Positions 54,524-64,000 of a DNA stretch of 64,000 nucleotides are shown here, in pieces. This DNA is from Paenibacillus kribbensis. Its GTDB lineage: Bacteria > Bacillota > Bacilli > Paenibacillales > Paenibacillaceae. Every line of letters begins with the position of its first letter. The stretch's first letter is position 1. The stretch is taken from assembly GCF_002240415.1 (NCBI RefSeq), contig NZ_CP020028.1:5578501-5642500 (forward strand), written 5' to 3'. The translations under genes were made by a program, and so were the position numbers. The notes beneath the pieces are model-generated. The model did no database searches. It saw only the letters and a program-made list of their open reading frames with translations, and had not been told where the DNA came from.

Positions 54524-55519
54524 TTAGCCGGTGATAGAACCGCTTGTATCGGACAACCCAATCAGAAGCTGCTCCACGCATAATTGCCCATTGACGTTAA
54601 AACGGAGCTTTTTCCTGCAAGTCGCGGCCAAATCCATATAAGAGACCCATTGTTCCGTGCTGCGGGTGATTGCCAATTTGGAGACAGACTCCAAATGATC
54701 TATGAAAACAATGCTTTCGTGCCTTCCGTAACGGAAATGAAGCATATCTTTAAACCACAAATGAAACAGATGAAACAGAATATCCAGGTGTTCAGAAAGT
54801 CCAGTTTTAAAAATCTTCTGTTGAGCCAGAATAATGGACGAGTTCCCCCGGCTCATGGACTCCTTCACTAATTGTAACACTACGTTTCTAATTTCTGCAA
54901 ACCAATTCTGCTGGAGAATTTCTCTACATGATTCCAGTCCCGAAGCAATATAAACCACCGACCGAACAAGCCCTGCCGTATAGCCTTCCCCAATCAACTC
55001 CTGCATCATCACTTCCGGATGCAAAGCATGAAAAGGAACTATCTGCGTCCGTGATTGGATCGTAGGCAATAAAGCTTGTCCATTTTCAGAAATGAGTATG
55101 CCAACCACGGGTAACTGGGGCTCCTCCAGAAATTTAAGTAGGCTGTTTGCAGCCTGCACTGTCATGGTGTCCGCCCGCTGGATGATATATACCTTCGGAT
55201 TGGAGCTTTCTGATCTGTAAGAAAATATACGCTGAAGCCCACGAATCTGGTCAATTTTAATCGTAGCTCCATCTGGCTCTACAATATGCAAATCCGGGTG
55301 ATTCCCGTGTTCTACCTTACGACATGACAAACACTCTCCACATGCATCATCCGTCCGTTGTTCACAAAATAAAGCCTTGGCAAAGGTCTGCGCCATTTTC
55401 ATCTGCCCGCTTCCCGGCGGGCCGCTAAAAACATAGGCATGGTTGACCGTGTGATTCCGTAGCGCGCTTTGCAGCATTTTTTTGGCTATATCCTGTCCCA
55501 TTATATGTTGGAAAGACAT
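54524..55519 (-). CDS. holB: DNA polymerase III delta' subunit
   Basis: 331 codons. AAA+ clamp-loader subunit: MSFQHIMGQDIAKKMLQSAL, a P-loop-like SGPPGSGQMKMAQTFAKALF in which the Walker lysine is replaced (GSGQM), the zinc-binding CGECLSCRKVEHGNHPDLH and VYIIQRADTMTVQAANSLLK. Loss of the Walker A lysine agrees with delta' not hydrolysing ATP. It helps load the beta clamp. Confidence 0.95.
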   Translation of the reverse strand: MSFQHIMGQDIAKKMLQSALRNHTVNHAYVFSGPPGSGQMKMAQTFAKALFCEQRTDDACGECLSCRKVEHGNHPDLHIVEPDGATIKIDQIRGLQRIFSYRSESSNPKVYIIQRADTMTVQAANSLLKFLEEPQLPVVGILISENGQALLPTIQSRTQIVPFHALHPEVMMQELIGEGYTAGLVRSVVYIASGLESCREILQQNWFAEIRNVVLQLVKESMSRGNSSIILAQQKIFKTGLSEHLDILFHLFHLWFKDMLHFRYGRHESIVFIDHLESVSKLAITRSTEQWVSYMDLAATCRKKLRFNVNGQLCVEQLLIGLSDTSGSITG

Positions 55520-55645
55520 AATTCCTCACTTTCACGTCTGCCCACATGCACCACATAGTCAAAAATAATCTGCCAGCATGATCAGCAAGCAGATTATTCC
55601 TTCGTGGCGACAGCCCGTTGTATTCATTTATATCATAACCCTGCA

Positions 55646-56089
55646 TTAAAAAGAGAGATTAATCAGCAGCCCTCTTATTTCACCGACTCCTTGCAAAAGC
55701 TCAATCTTGCCCTGTTCGGTGTCGAGCAGCTCATCCGCCATCTTGAGCAATATCTCATCCACTTCATCGATCAGCTTGTAACGCTTGCTGCGCCCGCGCC
55801 GATCCCAGCCCTTCGTATCCTTCATGGATACGCCTCGCCGAACTGTATCCTCCAAAAACCGTTTGACCAGCATCTTGTAAGCCTTCAGCTCACGAATCGT
55901 CATTGAGCGTGCAAGACGATCTCCCTGCATTTGAATTTCCTTGAAGCGCCGATTCAATTCCTGCTGCGAAGCCTGCTCCCCATTTTGCTGCATAACATCG
56001 GAAAAACTCTTGGGCTGAATCGGCTTCGTGCTCATTTCATTTGTAGACAACGTACTTTGTAAAGGGCGATAGCCCGGATTTATTTTCAT
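55646..56089 (-). CDS. yaaR: YaaR family protein (DUF327)
   Basis: 147 codons. Cytoplasmic, mostly helical protein: FSDVMQQNGEQASQQELNRR, RSMTIRELKAYKMLVKRFLE, SKRYKLIDEVDEILLKMADE. Family DUF327, always near holB and darA in Bacilli. Its function is unknown; no catalytic motif is evident. Confidence 0.88.
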   Translation of the reverse strand: MKINPGYRPLQSTLSTNEMSTKPIQPKSFSDVMQQNGEQASQQELNRRFKEIQMQGDRLARSMTIRELKAYKMLVKRFLEDTVRRGVSMKDTKGWDRRGRSKRYKLIDEVDEILLKMADELLDTEQGKIELLQGVGEIRGLLINLSF

Positions 56090-56287
56090 ATAAACCTGCT
56101 TTCTCCCCGGATGCTTCCACTTTCCCCCTCTTCAACAGTTCAATCCGGAACTTAGGGGTCCCATCGGCTTTCCGGGGACTGCGCTTTGGCGCTGCCGTTT
56201 TAGTGGATCTGCCCTCACTCCCATCATGTGAGCAAGAAACATGCATTTTCCCTATCATATCGGCAGAATAGGTTCTATTGTGTAGAT

Positions 56288-56659
<372 letters not shown>

Positions 56660-56691
56660 CTAGCTCAATTTTACCGTATATCCTTCGACAA

Positions 56692-57339
56692 TTACACGTT
56701 AAAATTCTGAATAAATCGCTTTTTCAGCAAATCCTTTAATACTTGCTCTACCTGCTCCGGTGCAGGAGATGCATCGACAATCGTAATTCGCTCCGGAAAT
56801 TTACGAGCAAGCTCCAGATAGGCATCTCTCACCTTATGGTGAAACGATATGCTCTCCATATCGAGGCGATCCATTCCCTCTCCCCGTGACGCATTAATTC
56901 TCGCTAATCCCAACTCGGGTTCGATATCCAGATAAAAAGTGGCATCCGGCTCCCAATCATCGACCGCAAAACGATTAATTGTTGCAACCTCATCTATCCC
57001 GATTCCTCTTGCAAATCCTTGATAGACCAAGCTGCTATCCACAAAACGATCGCACAATACGATAGCTCCCTGTTCAATAGCCGGCTTTACCTTCTCCACC
57101 AAATGCTGGCGCCGAGCTGCCGCATATAAAAGCGCTTCTGTCCGGGCATCCATACTGGTATGGGCCGGGTCCAAAATGATAGAGCGAATCTTCTCAGAAA
57201 TTTCGATGCCACCCGGCTCCCTCGTCGTGATGACAGGATGGCCTTCCTCCTCCATAAACTTCGCCAGTCGTTGGATCATAGTTGTTTTACCGGAGCCGTC
57301 TCCCCCCTCCAGCGTAATAAAAATGCCTTTGCGATTCAT
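56692..57339 (-). CDS. tmk: Thymidylate kinase
   Basis: 215 codons from ATG 57339 (AGGGA upstream). Phosphorylates dTMP to dTDP. The P-loop is FITLEGGDGSGKTTMIQRLA, the DRF-type motif ALVLCDRFVDSSLVYQGFA occurs as IVLCDRFVDSSLVYQG, and the N-terminal TREPGG follows the P-loop. It heads the tmk-darA-yaaR-holB-ricT-yabA cluster. Confidence 0.96.
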   Translation of the reverse strand: MNRKGIFITLEGGDGSGKTTMIQRLAKFMEEEGHPVITTREPGGIEISEKIRSIILDPAHTSMDARTEALLYAAARRQHLVEKVKPAIEQGAIVLCDRFVDSSLVYQGFARGIGIDEVATINRFAVDDWEPDATFYLDIEPELGLARINASRGEGMDRLDMESISFHHKVRDAYLELARKFPERITIVDASPAPEQVEQVLKDLLKKRFIQNFNV

Positions 57340-57442
57340 GTCATTCCCTGCTTTCCAGCCTGAAAAAATAAAAGTCACCCACAGGCTCGTATGCTTCTTT
57401 TATTCAGCCTTCTGTATTTGTTGAGTCTCTCGTACCTAATCT

Positions 57443-59017
57443 TTATTCTAAACGGAATACCCGAATCGTAAGCATGCTTTCATCTGCTACTCCCTGCCAC
57501 TTGGCTCCCAGCTCACGTAACCGTCCCATCCGCAGAGCGTTCGCCTCCGTGATCTTCTCTCCTGCATATAGCAGCGGAATACCTGGAGGATACGGGATAA
57601 TCATTTCCGCAGCTATCCTGCCAGCCGAGTCCTCTACAGGCACGACCTCTATCTGTTCCGGGCTAATCGGTTGAAGTCCGAACTCCACCGGATTAGAGTA
57701 AGCCGTCATACGATCATTGTTCCACGTGGAAAAATCATAATCTAGCCCATGCTGCTCCAGCTCCATGGAACCCGGCTCACCAGCCGCCTTCTTAAACCTT
57801 ATATCATCATTTATATGCACAAGCGCCTGCAACAGGTGACTCGCATCTCTGGCCGTAGAGCCTAACGTAAACAGTAAAACAACGTGCTTTTCGTCACTCA
57901 TCTCCGGAATACACCCGTAAGTCTCCAACTCATGCTTTAGTCCAAAGCCATCCAATACACCCAGCGTATCGTACAATACTATTTTAAATGGGTCCTGGGT
58001 TGAATACTCGCTAGTCCTCTCCCCTTCTAAGCCCTCAGAGCTGTCCTTATGAGCTTCTTCCCCACGTTTTGCTTGCCGTGTAGGCTCTACCAAGCGAAAG
58101 CGTGGAAGCTGCTCCAAACCCTTTCTAAAAGCATCCACCGCTGCCAAGCCCTTCGTAAAGGCTTCCTCGCCATGAACATCAATATGCCATCTTGCCAAAT
58201 CCAGCGAGGCCATTAACGGATACGAGGGGCTGGAGCTCTGCACCATAGCCAGCCGCTGACGGAGCAACTCTCGCTGGACTCGCTCTCCCTGCACATGCAG
58301 CATGGCCCCCATGGTCATAGCTGGGAGCATTTTATGTGTCGACTGAACAACTATATCAGCCCCACAGGAGAGAGCAGAGGCTGGCAAACGAGAATGCAAT
58401 CCATAATGAGCGCCGTGTGCCTCATCTACCAATAGCGGCACATGGGCTGCATGGCAGACTTTAGCCGTTGTCTTCAGATCATACCCCATCCCGTAGTAAT
58501 TAGGTAGCGTAAGCAGTACCCCTTTAGCCGAGGGATAGGCCTTCAGCGCGGCCTTTACCGTATCCGTCGACGGAGCAACCGCCAGCCCGCTGAGCGTATC
58601 TATTTCAGGCTCCAGGAACACCGCAGCAGCCCCTGACAGCATAAGACCATTTAGGACAGACTTGTGTACATTTCGCTGTACCAGCAGTATATCTCCCGGC
58701 CTTGTACATACAGTCAGAATCATAGCCAAATTACCGACTGTACTCCCCCCAACCAGCCAAAAGCTCTCCTCTGCACCAAAACACTTCGCAGCCAGCTCTT
58801 GTCCTTCACGAATTACGTCTTCTGGGTGGTGCAAATCATCCAGTCCCGTAATTTCCGTCGCATCAATCGACATCACCTCTTGTAGCAGAGACGCGATATC
58901 TTCATGCTCATATACTTGCCCATTTTTGTGACCCGGTACATGAAAAGAAGCATTTTCCTTATCGCGATAGCGTATGAGGGCTTCCATTAGTGGTGCATGT
59001 CCCGCCTTTTTTCCCAT
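57443..59017 (-). CDS. Orn/Lys/Arg decarboxylase family PLP enzyme (YaaO-like)
   Basis: 524 codons from ATG 59017, with AAGGA upstream. Fold-type I PLP enzyme: ASFHVPGHKNGQVYEHEDIA, GGSTVGNLAMILTVCTRPGD, LVDEAHGAHYGLHSRLPASA and the cofactor lysine in VVQSTHKMLPAMTMGAML. A hydrophilic stretch of about 25 residues (RQAKRGEEAHKDSSEGLEGE) is inserted at about 325-350. The substrate (lysine, ornithine or arginine) cannot be told from sequence; B. subtilis YaaO is a lysine decarboxylase homologue at the same place. Confidence 0.88.
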   Translation of the reverse strand: MGKKAGHAPLMEALIRYRDKENASFHVPGHKNGQVYEHEDIASLLQEVMSIDATEITGLDDLHHPEDVIREGQELAAKCFGAEESFWLVGGSTVGNLAMILTVCTRPGDILLVQRNVHKSVLNGLMLSGAAAVFLEPEIDTLSGLAVAPSTDTVKAALKAYPSAKGVLLTLPNYYGMGYDLKTTAKVCHAAHVPLLVDEAHGAHYGLHSRLPASALSCGADIVVQSTHKMLPAMTMGAMLHVQGERVQRELLRQRLAMVQSSSPSYPLMASLDLARWHIDVHGEEAFTKGLAAVDAFRKGLEQLPRFRLVEPTRQAKRGEEAHKDSSEGLEGERTSEYSTQDPFKIVLYDTLGVLDGFGLKHELETYGCIPEMSDEKHVVLLFTLGSTARDASHLLQALVHINDDIRFKKAAGEPGSMELEQHGLDYDFSTWNNDRMTAYSNPVEFGLQPISPEQIEVVPVEDSAGRIAAEMIIPYPPGIPLLYAGEKITEANALRMGRLRELGAKWQGVADESMLTIRVFRLE

Positions 59018-59099
59018 CCTTCTGCAATCCTTCCGAAACAAAGCTTTATATCAACCCTATTTTATCGTAAAATCAAGCAGAATCCTACTTTTACTCACA

Positions 59100-59126
59100 G
59101 AAAAAAGGCCCGTATCGACAGGCCTT
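59100..59126 (-). terminator. Terminator after gin
   Basis: On the minus strand AAGGCC-tgtcgatacg-GGCCTT followed by TTTT, 40 nt after the gin stop and before the decarboxylase-like gene. Confidence 0.75.
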
Positions 59127-59164
59127 GGAATGCCAATCCTCTAAAGACTAGCTGACAAAGGATA

Positions 59165-59350
59165 TTATGCATTTTTCTGAACCCAGATTTGCTTAAGTTG
59201 ATCAATAAAAAAATGATATTTGGCGTCTGTTGCATCCGTATGCACCATTTCTACTTCACACGCATCGCAGATAAACTCGGAAACGATAAAAATGCCTTCA
59301 TGCTTGTGTTGGCCGCATATAATGCAGCGGTGGCCGTTTTGATCATGCAT
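59165..59350 (-). CDS. gin: Sigma-G inhibitor Gin (CsfB)
   Basis: 61 codons from ATG 59350, with AGGTGG 7 nt upstream; ATG 59356 would add two residues. Two CxxC pairs (HRCIICGQHKHEGIF and EFICDACEVEMV) bind zinc. Gin holds sigma-G inactive until engulfment is complete and also inhibits sigma-E. The neighbourhood gin-yaaO-tmk is the B. subtilis one, except that xpaC and yaaN are missing. A forespore promoter precedes it. Confidence 0.93.
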   Translation of the reverse strand: MHDQNGHRCIICGQHKHEGIFIVSEFICDACEVEMVHTDATDAKYHFFIDQLKQIWVQKNA

Positions 59351-59378
59351 ATCCATCCCACCTTGTTTCTTTTACTAT

Positions 59379-59408
59379 TAGTATGGGGCACTTTCTACTA
59401 TTTTAAAC
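59379..59408 (-). promoter_or_regulatory. Sigma-F/G promoter of gin
   Basis: On the minus strand GTTTA (59408-59404), 18 bp, CATACTA (59385-59379), about 30 nt before the gin start. CATACTA is the forespore -10 consensus. B. subtilis csfB is sigma-F dependent. Confidence 0.7.
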
Positions 59409-59516
59409 CTTTTCATAGCCCAGCTCGACGATATACTCTATATATATTCCCTCTGGGCCCTTATGGTGTTTGTACGCCGTATGTTTAAAAAAACTGCCGC
59501 CTATGCCGATATAATA

Positions 59517-59557
59517 AGAAAAGCTCCTAAGTATGGATACCCTTTCATGGGAGCCTT
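59517..59557 (-). terminator. Orphan terminator-like hairpin
   Basis: On the minus strand AAGGCTCC pairs with GGAGCTTT, followed by TCTTATT. It lies 10 nt after the stop codon of the putative remnant at 59568-59729 and has no other upstream gene on this strand. Confidence 0.5.
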
Positions 59558-59567
59558 GTACACTTCA

Positions 59568-59729
59568 TTAGCGATAGCCTTCCCTCAAATTATAGAATAG
59601 GTTAGCTAACGCTAGATGCCAATCATTCTGTACTTTTGCAAAAACGATTTGATGCTTGTTAAAGCGGCATGAGCGAAGTACCGTCCCTCTATCCGGCTGT
59701 GGGCGGGAAGCCACTTGTGATGCAGTAGA
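59568..59729 (-). pseudogene. Possible 3' remnant of a lost gene
   Basis: A 53-codon stop-to-stop frame without a good start. It reads like a protein C-terminus: GTVLRSCRFNKHQIVFAKVQ, then NDWHLALANLFYNLREGYR and stop. The amphipathic end and the terminator just behind it suggest the tail of a former gene, possibly a transposase, but I cannot assign a family. Chance openness is a real alternative at this length. Confidence 0.3.
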
Positions 59730-59749
59730 TTAATGAAAGGACTGTTTGC

Positions 59750-60277
59750 ATGACAGAGGAAACCGGAACCAAAGCTACCTACTATCACTATAAGCTCATT
59801 AAAAAAATCAGTATACCGCGTCAGCTGATATGGAGCCACATCTCATTGCCTGTCATTATGCTTCTTTTTTTGCTTGTTGCCTTTTCCTGGACCAGCATTT
59901 TCTTGTTTGCCCTCGCCTTTTTCTTGACCTTATGGGTACACTTCGTCATTTCGCGATCTGTACTATTCATAGGCCGCGGAACAGCTTTCCGCAAACGCTG
60001 GACATTCCACCGCAAACTGCCTTGGCTGGGATATATGACAGACCAATACATAGGCTACAGTATCTTTCGTCGTGTGCACATACATACACTCTGGATCGGA
60101 ATTTGCTTGTCAGCTGTATTTATACTCTGGTCTCCACCAGCCTTTACTGTATCCTTACTCTTCTGGCATCTCTGGCTTATTGCACCGCGTCTATACATTC
60201 TAAGCCGGCTTACAGGCGAGAGAAAGGACGGCATGTTGAAGTTTACTGATGAAGATGCCTCCTATTATCAACAGTAA
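59750..60277 (+). CDS. Uncharacterised membrane protein, plus strand
   Basis: 175 codons; AAAGGA lies 8 nt before ATG 59750. Hydrophobic segments at about 30-48 (ISLPVIMLLFLLVAFSW), 50-70 (FLFALAFFLTLWVHFVI), 110-128 (LWIGICLSAVFILWSPPA) and 130-150 suggest four membrane helices. They are separated by a basic loop (GRGTAFRKRWTFHRKLPWLG), with an acidic C-terminus (LKFTDEDASYYQQ). I do not recognise a family. It is oriented against all neighbours and shares a bidirectional terminator with the convergent lipoprotein gene. Confidence 0.75.
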   Translation: MTEETGTKATYYHYKLIKKISIPRQLIWSHISLPVIMLLFLLVAFSWTSIFLFALAFFLTLWVHFVISRSVLFIGRGTAFRKRWTFHRKLPWLGYMTDQYIGYSIFRRVHIHTLWIGICLSAVFILWSPPAFTVSLLFWHLWLIAPRLYILSRLTGERKDGMLKFTDEDASYYQQ

Positions 60278-60348
60278 GTCTTGCCATGCATCTATCCACA
60301 CAGATAGAAAGCTCAGATCCGGTCTGACTATCTTCAATCATCTGTACC

Positions 60349-60386
60349 AAAAAAAGGAGCAATCCTGTCGAGGTTGCTCCTTTTTA
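60349..60386. terminator. Bidirectional terminator between membrane protein and lipoprotein genes
   Basis: AAAAGGAGCAA and TTGCTCCTTTTT form an 11-bp stem flanked by A-run and T-run, so it can work for both converging genes. Confidence 0.85.
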
Positions 60387-60570
60387 CCTATACATAAATA
60401 TATGAAAGGAAGCCACTCCGCTACTTCAACAGCAGTTTTGAGTGCTCCCTTATCTAATCTCTTCATTCAGTATTATACACAGCATTCTACCCGCATGATT
60501 TGAGTTAACAATGACATACAACATATTTTGTGCTGCATGCCCTTGCACCCTTGTTGATATCGCGACCTCA

Positions 60571-60990
60571 CTAATTAAGGTCTACACTTTTGCTCTTTAC
60601 AGCAGTCTTTCCATCCTTCGGAACCAATACAGTAAAAGAGCCATCATGTACAGACAAATGCACCATGTGCTTATTTTTCTGAAACACTCTCTGATTAGAA
60701 GTGGATAAATTCGGTTCCTCCGTCCAGCCCCAAGCCGCAATCTCCTCCAAATAAGGAGCAGGTAAGCTATCGCTTTCCTTCAACGCTGGCAGTGCATAGC
60801 GGACATAGTCCATATCCGAGTTGCTGCTGGCCCGATCCGTTTTGCTGGCTTCTTTGGGAACCGGAAATGTCTTCTCGTTGGCTGCTCCCTCAAACGATGT
60901 CCAAGAAGGCTCCTCTTCCACGCACCCGGTAAGAATCGCGACAGCGACACTGAATAGCACCAATAGAGCAAGCCATTTATTTCGCCGCAT
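60571..60990 (-). CDS. Small putative lipoprotein, function unknown
   Basis: 139 codons, AAGGAGG 8 nt upstream. Lipoprotein signal: MRRNKWLALLVLFSVAVAIL followed by TGC, with the lipobox Cys at 23. The mature part is hydrophilic with an acidic start (CVEEEPSWTSFEGAANEKTF). It ends in a beta-strand-rich stretch (KHMVHLSVHDGSFTVLVPKD). No family recognised. It is the first gene after the rRNA operon, with a TATAAT about 100 nt upstream but no clear -35. Confidence 0.8.
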   Translation of the reverse strand: MRRNKWLALLVLFSVAVAILTGCVEEEPSWTSFEGAANEKTFPVPKEASKTDRASSNSDMDYVRYALPALKESDSLPAPYLEEIAAWGWTEEPNLSTSNQRVFQKNKHMVHLSVHDGSFTVLVPKDGKTAVKSKSVDLN

Positions 60991-61173
60991 GATCTTCCCT
61001 CCTTACCAGCATGATTGATTATACAAATTCCACCATAGGAAGTTGCATAATTCTGCAATAATGCAGCGTGTATATATGGGATTCAATACCTATTATACAG
61101 GGTTTACTCTTACATTCCGTAACAAAAATGTTACCTTCCTTTTGTAAGGACATTTTTAAAATGTATGTATATA

Positions 61174-61214
61174 CAAAAAGAGAACCATAATCTCATTGAG
61201 ATCATGGTTCTCTT
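61174..61214 (-). terminator. rRNA operon terminator
   Basis: On the minus strand AAGAGAACCATGATCTC and GAGATTATGGTTCTCTT form a long stem (one G-T) with a 3-nt loop, followed by TTTTG. It is directly downstream of 5S rRNA. Confidence 0.93.
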
Positions 61215-61222
61215 CGTTTGTT

Positions 61223-61339
61223 GCTTGGCAACGTCCTACTCTCCCAGGACCCTGCGGTCCAAGTACCATCGGCGCTGGAGGGCTTAACGGTCGTGTTCGG
61301 GATGGGTACGTGTGGAACCCCTCCGCTATCGCCACCAAA
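61223..61339 (-). rRNA. rrf: 5S ribosomal RNA
   Basis: 117 nt on the minus strand, from TTTGGTGGCGATAGCGGAGG to GGACGTTGCCAAGC, with complementary ends (TTGGTGGC/GTTGCCAAG) and the conserved CCCATCCCGAACACG. Substrate of the RNase M5 encoded at 46139-46684. Confidence 0.97.
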
Positions 61340-61494
61340 CATGAATTTGCTTCGCAAATTCTTCCGTATTGAAACTCGGTTCATCACCTATCGTGTGAAT
61401 GAATTTCAATGCGTTTTTCGTATGTAGTTCTACATACCTTCAAGGTGTTACACCCTGAAAACTGGATCCGAAACTCCATTGCGTCTTATCTTTA

Positions 61495-64000
<2,506 letters not shown>

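Larger units (their letters stand above)
59351..59749. other. Intergenic region between gin and the plus-strand membrane gene
   Basis: About 400 nt. It holds the gin promoter near 59380-59408, a minus-strand terminator-like hairpin at 59517-59557 and a possible gene remnant at 59568-59729. No structured-RNA class is recognised. The ribosome-binding site of the plus-strand gene is at its right end. Confidence 0.5.

Noticed and set aside
59612..59839. Minus-strand open frame of 75 codons overlapping the membrane-protein gene start
   Set aside because: No ribosome-binding site, and it overlaps the plus-strand gene; a different frame there looks more protein-like.

Overview
The window is a chromosome segment of an endospore-forming Firmicute, most likely Paenibacillus (P. 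polymyxa-like). This rests on the gene content, on protein sequences close to Bacillus orthologues yet distinct, and on gene order. It reads from right to left on the minus strand like the origin-proximal 'yaa-yab-yac' region of Bacillus subtilis. Only three convincing protein genes lie on the plus strand: abrB, a 66-codon orphan and a membrane-protein gene. Nearly everything else is co-oriented with the rRNA operon at the right edge. I see no tRNA gene, CRISPR array, intact insertion sequence or prophage.

Layout from right to left, which is the direction of transcription. The 3' part of a 23S rRNA gene (cut by the window edge) and a 5S rRNA gene with terminator come first. A small lipoprotein, an uncharacterised plus-strand membrane protein and a possible gene remnant follow. 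Next is the gin, Orn/Lys/Arg-decarboxylase-like, tmk, darA, yaaR, holB, ricT, yabA block, followed by trmN6-like and rsmI, abrB (opposite strand), an HD-hydrolase and tatD. Then come yabE behind a c-di-AMP (ydaO-type) riboswitch, rnmV-rsmA, yabG, veg, sspF, ispE, purR, spoVG, glmU-prs, an orphan plus-strand ORF, pth, fin, mfd with a PrsA-like foldase, spoVT, a SpoVB/YabM-like flippase, mazG, hup-rqcP, yabP-yabQ-divIC-yabR, spoIIE and yabS-yabT. The left part holds tilS-hpt-ftsH, nadB-nadC-coaX, hslO-yacD, cysK, the folate operon pabB-pabA-pabC-folP-folB-folK-yazB-dusB, greA, lysS and the start of a Ktr/Trk potassium channel gene.

Functional themes: (1) information processing (lysS, mfd, holB, yabA, tmk, rsmA, rsmI, rnmV, tilS, rqcP, dusB, greA); (2) precursor synthesis (folate/PABA, NAD, CoA, PRPP, UDP-GlcNAc, isoprenoid, cysteine); (3) sporulation (spoIIE, spoVT, spoVG, yabP/Q, yabG, sspF, fin, gin, abrB, ricT). 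Regulatory DNA for the last theme can be read directly: a near-perfect sigma-H promoter and a Spo0A box before spoVG, a cluster of Spo0A boxes around abrB, Spo0A-like boxes before spoIIE, and sigma-F/G-like promoters before gin, spoVT and fin. (4) Cyclic-di-AMP/potassium homeostasis appears as three separate pieces: the Ktr fragment, the PII-like receptor DarA and the yabE riboswitch.

I did not find a wholly new multi-gene system. The least-explained items are the orphan ORF between pth and prs, the 175-codon membrane protein with the adjacent remnant, a short upstream ORF in the yabE leader, an AbrB with a two-CxxC C-terminus, and possible structured leaders before greA and glmU. Compared with Bacillus, several genes are missing from this syntenic block (metS, yazA, ridA, ctc, nadA); they may lie elsewhere in the genome.
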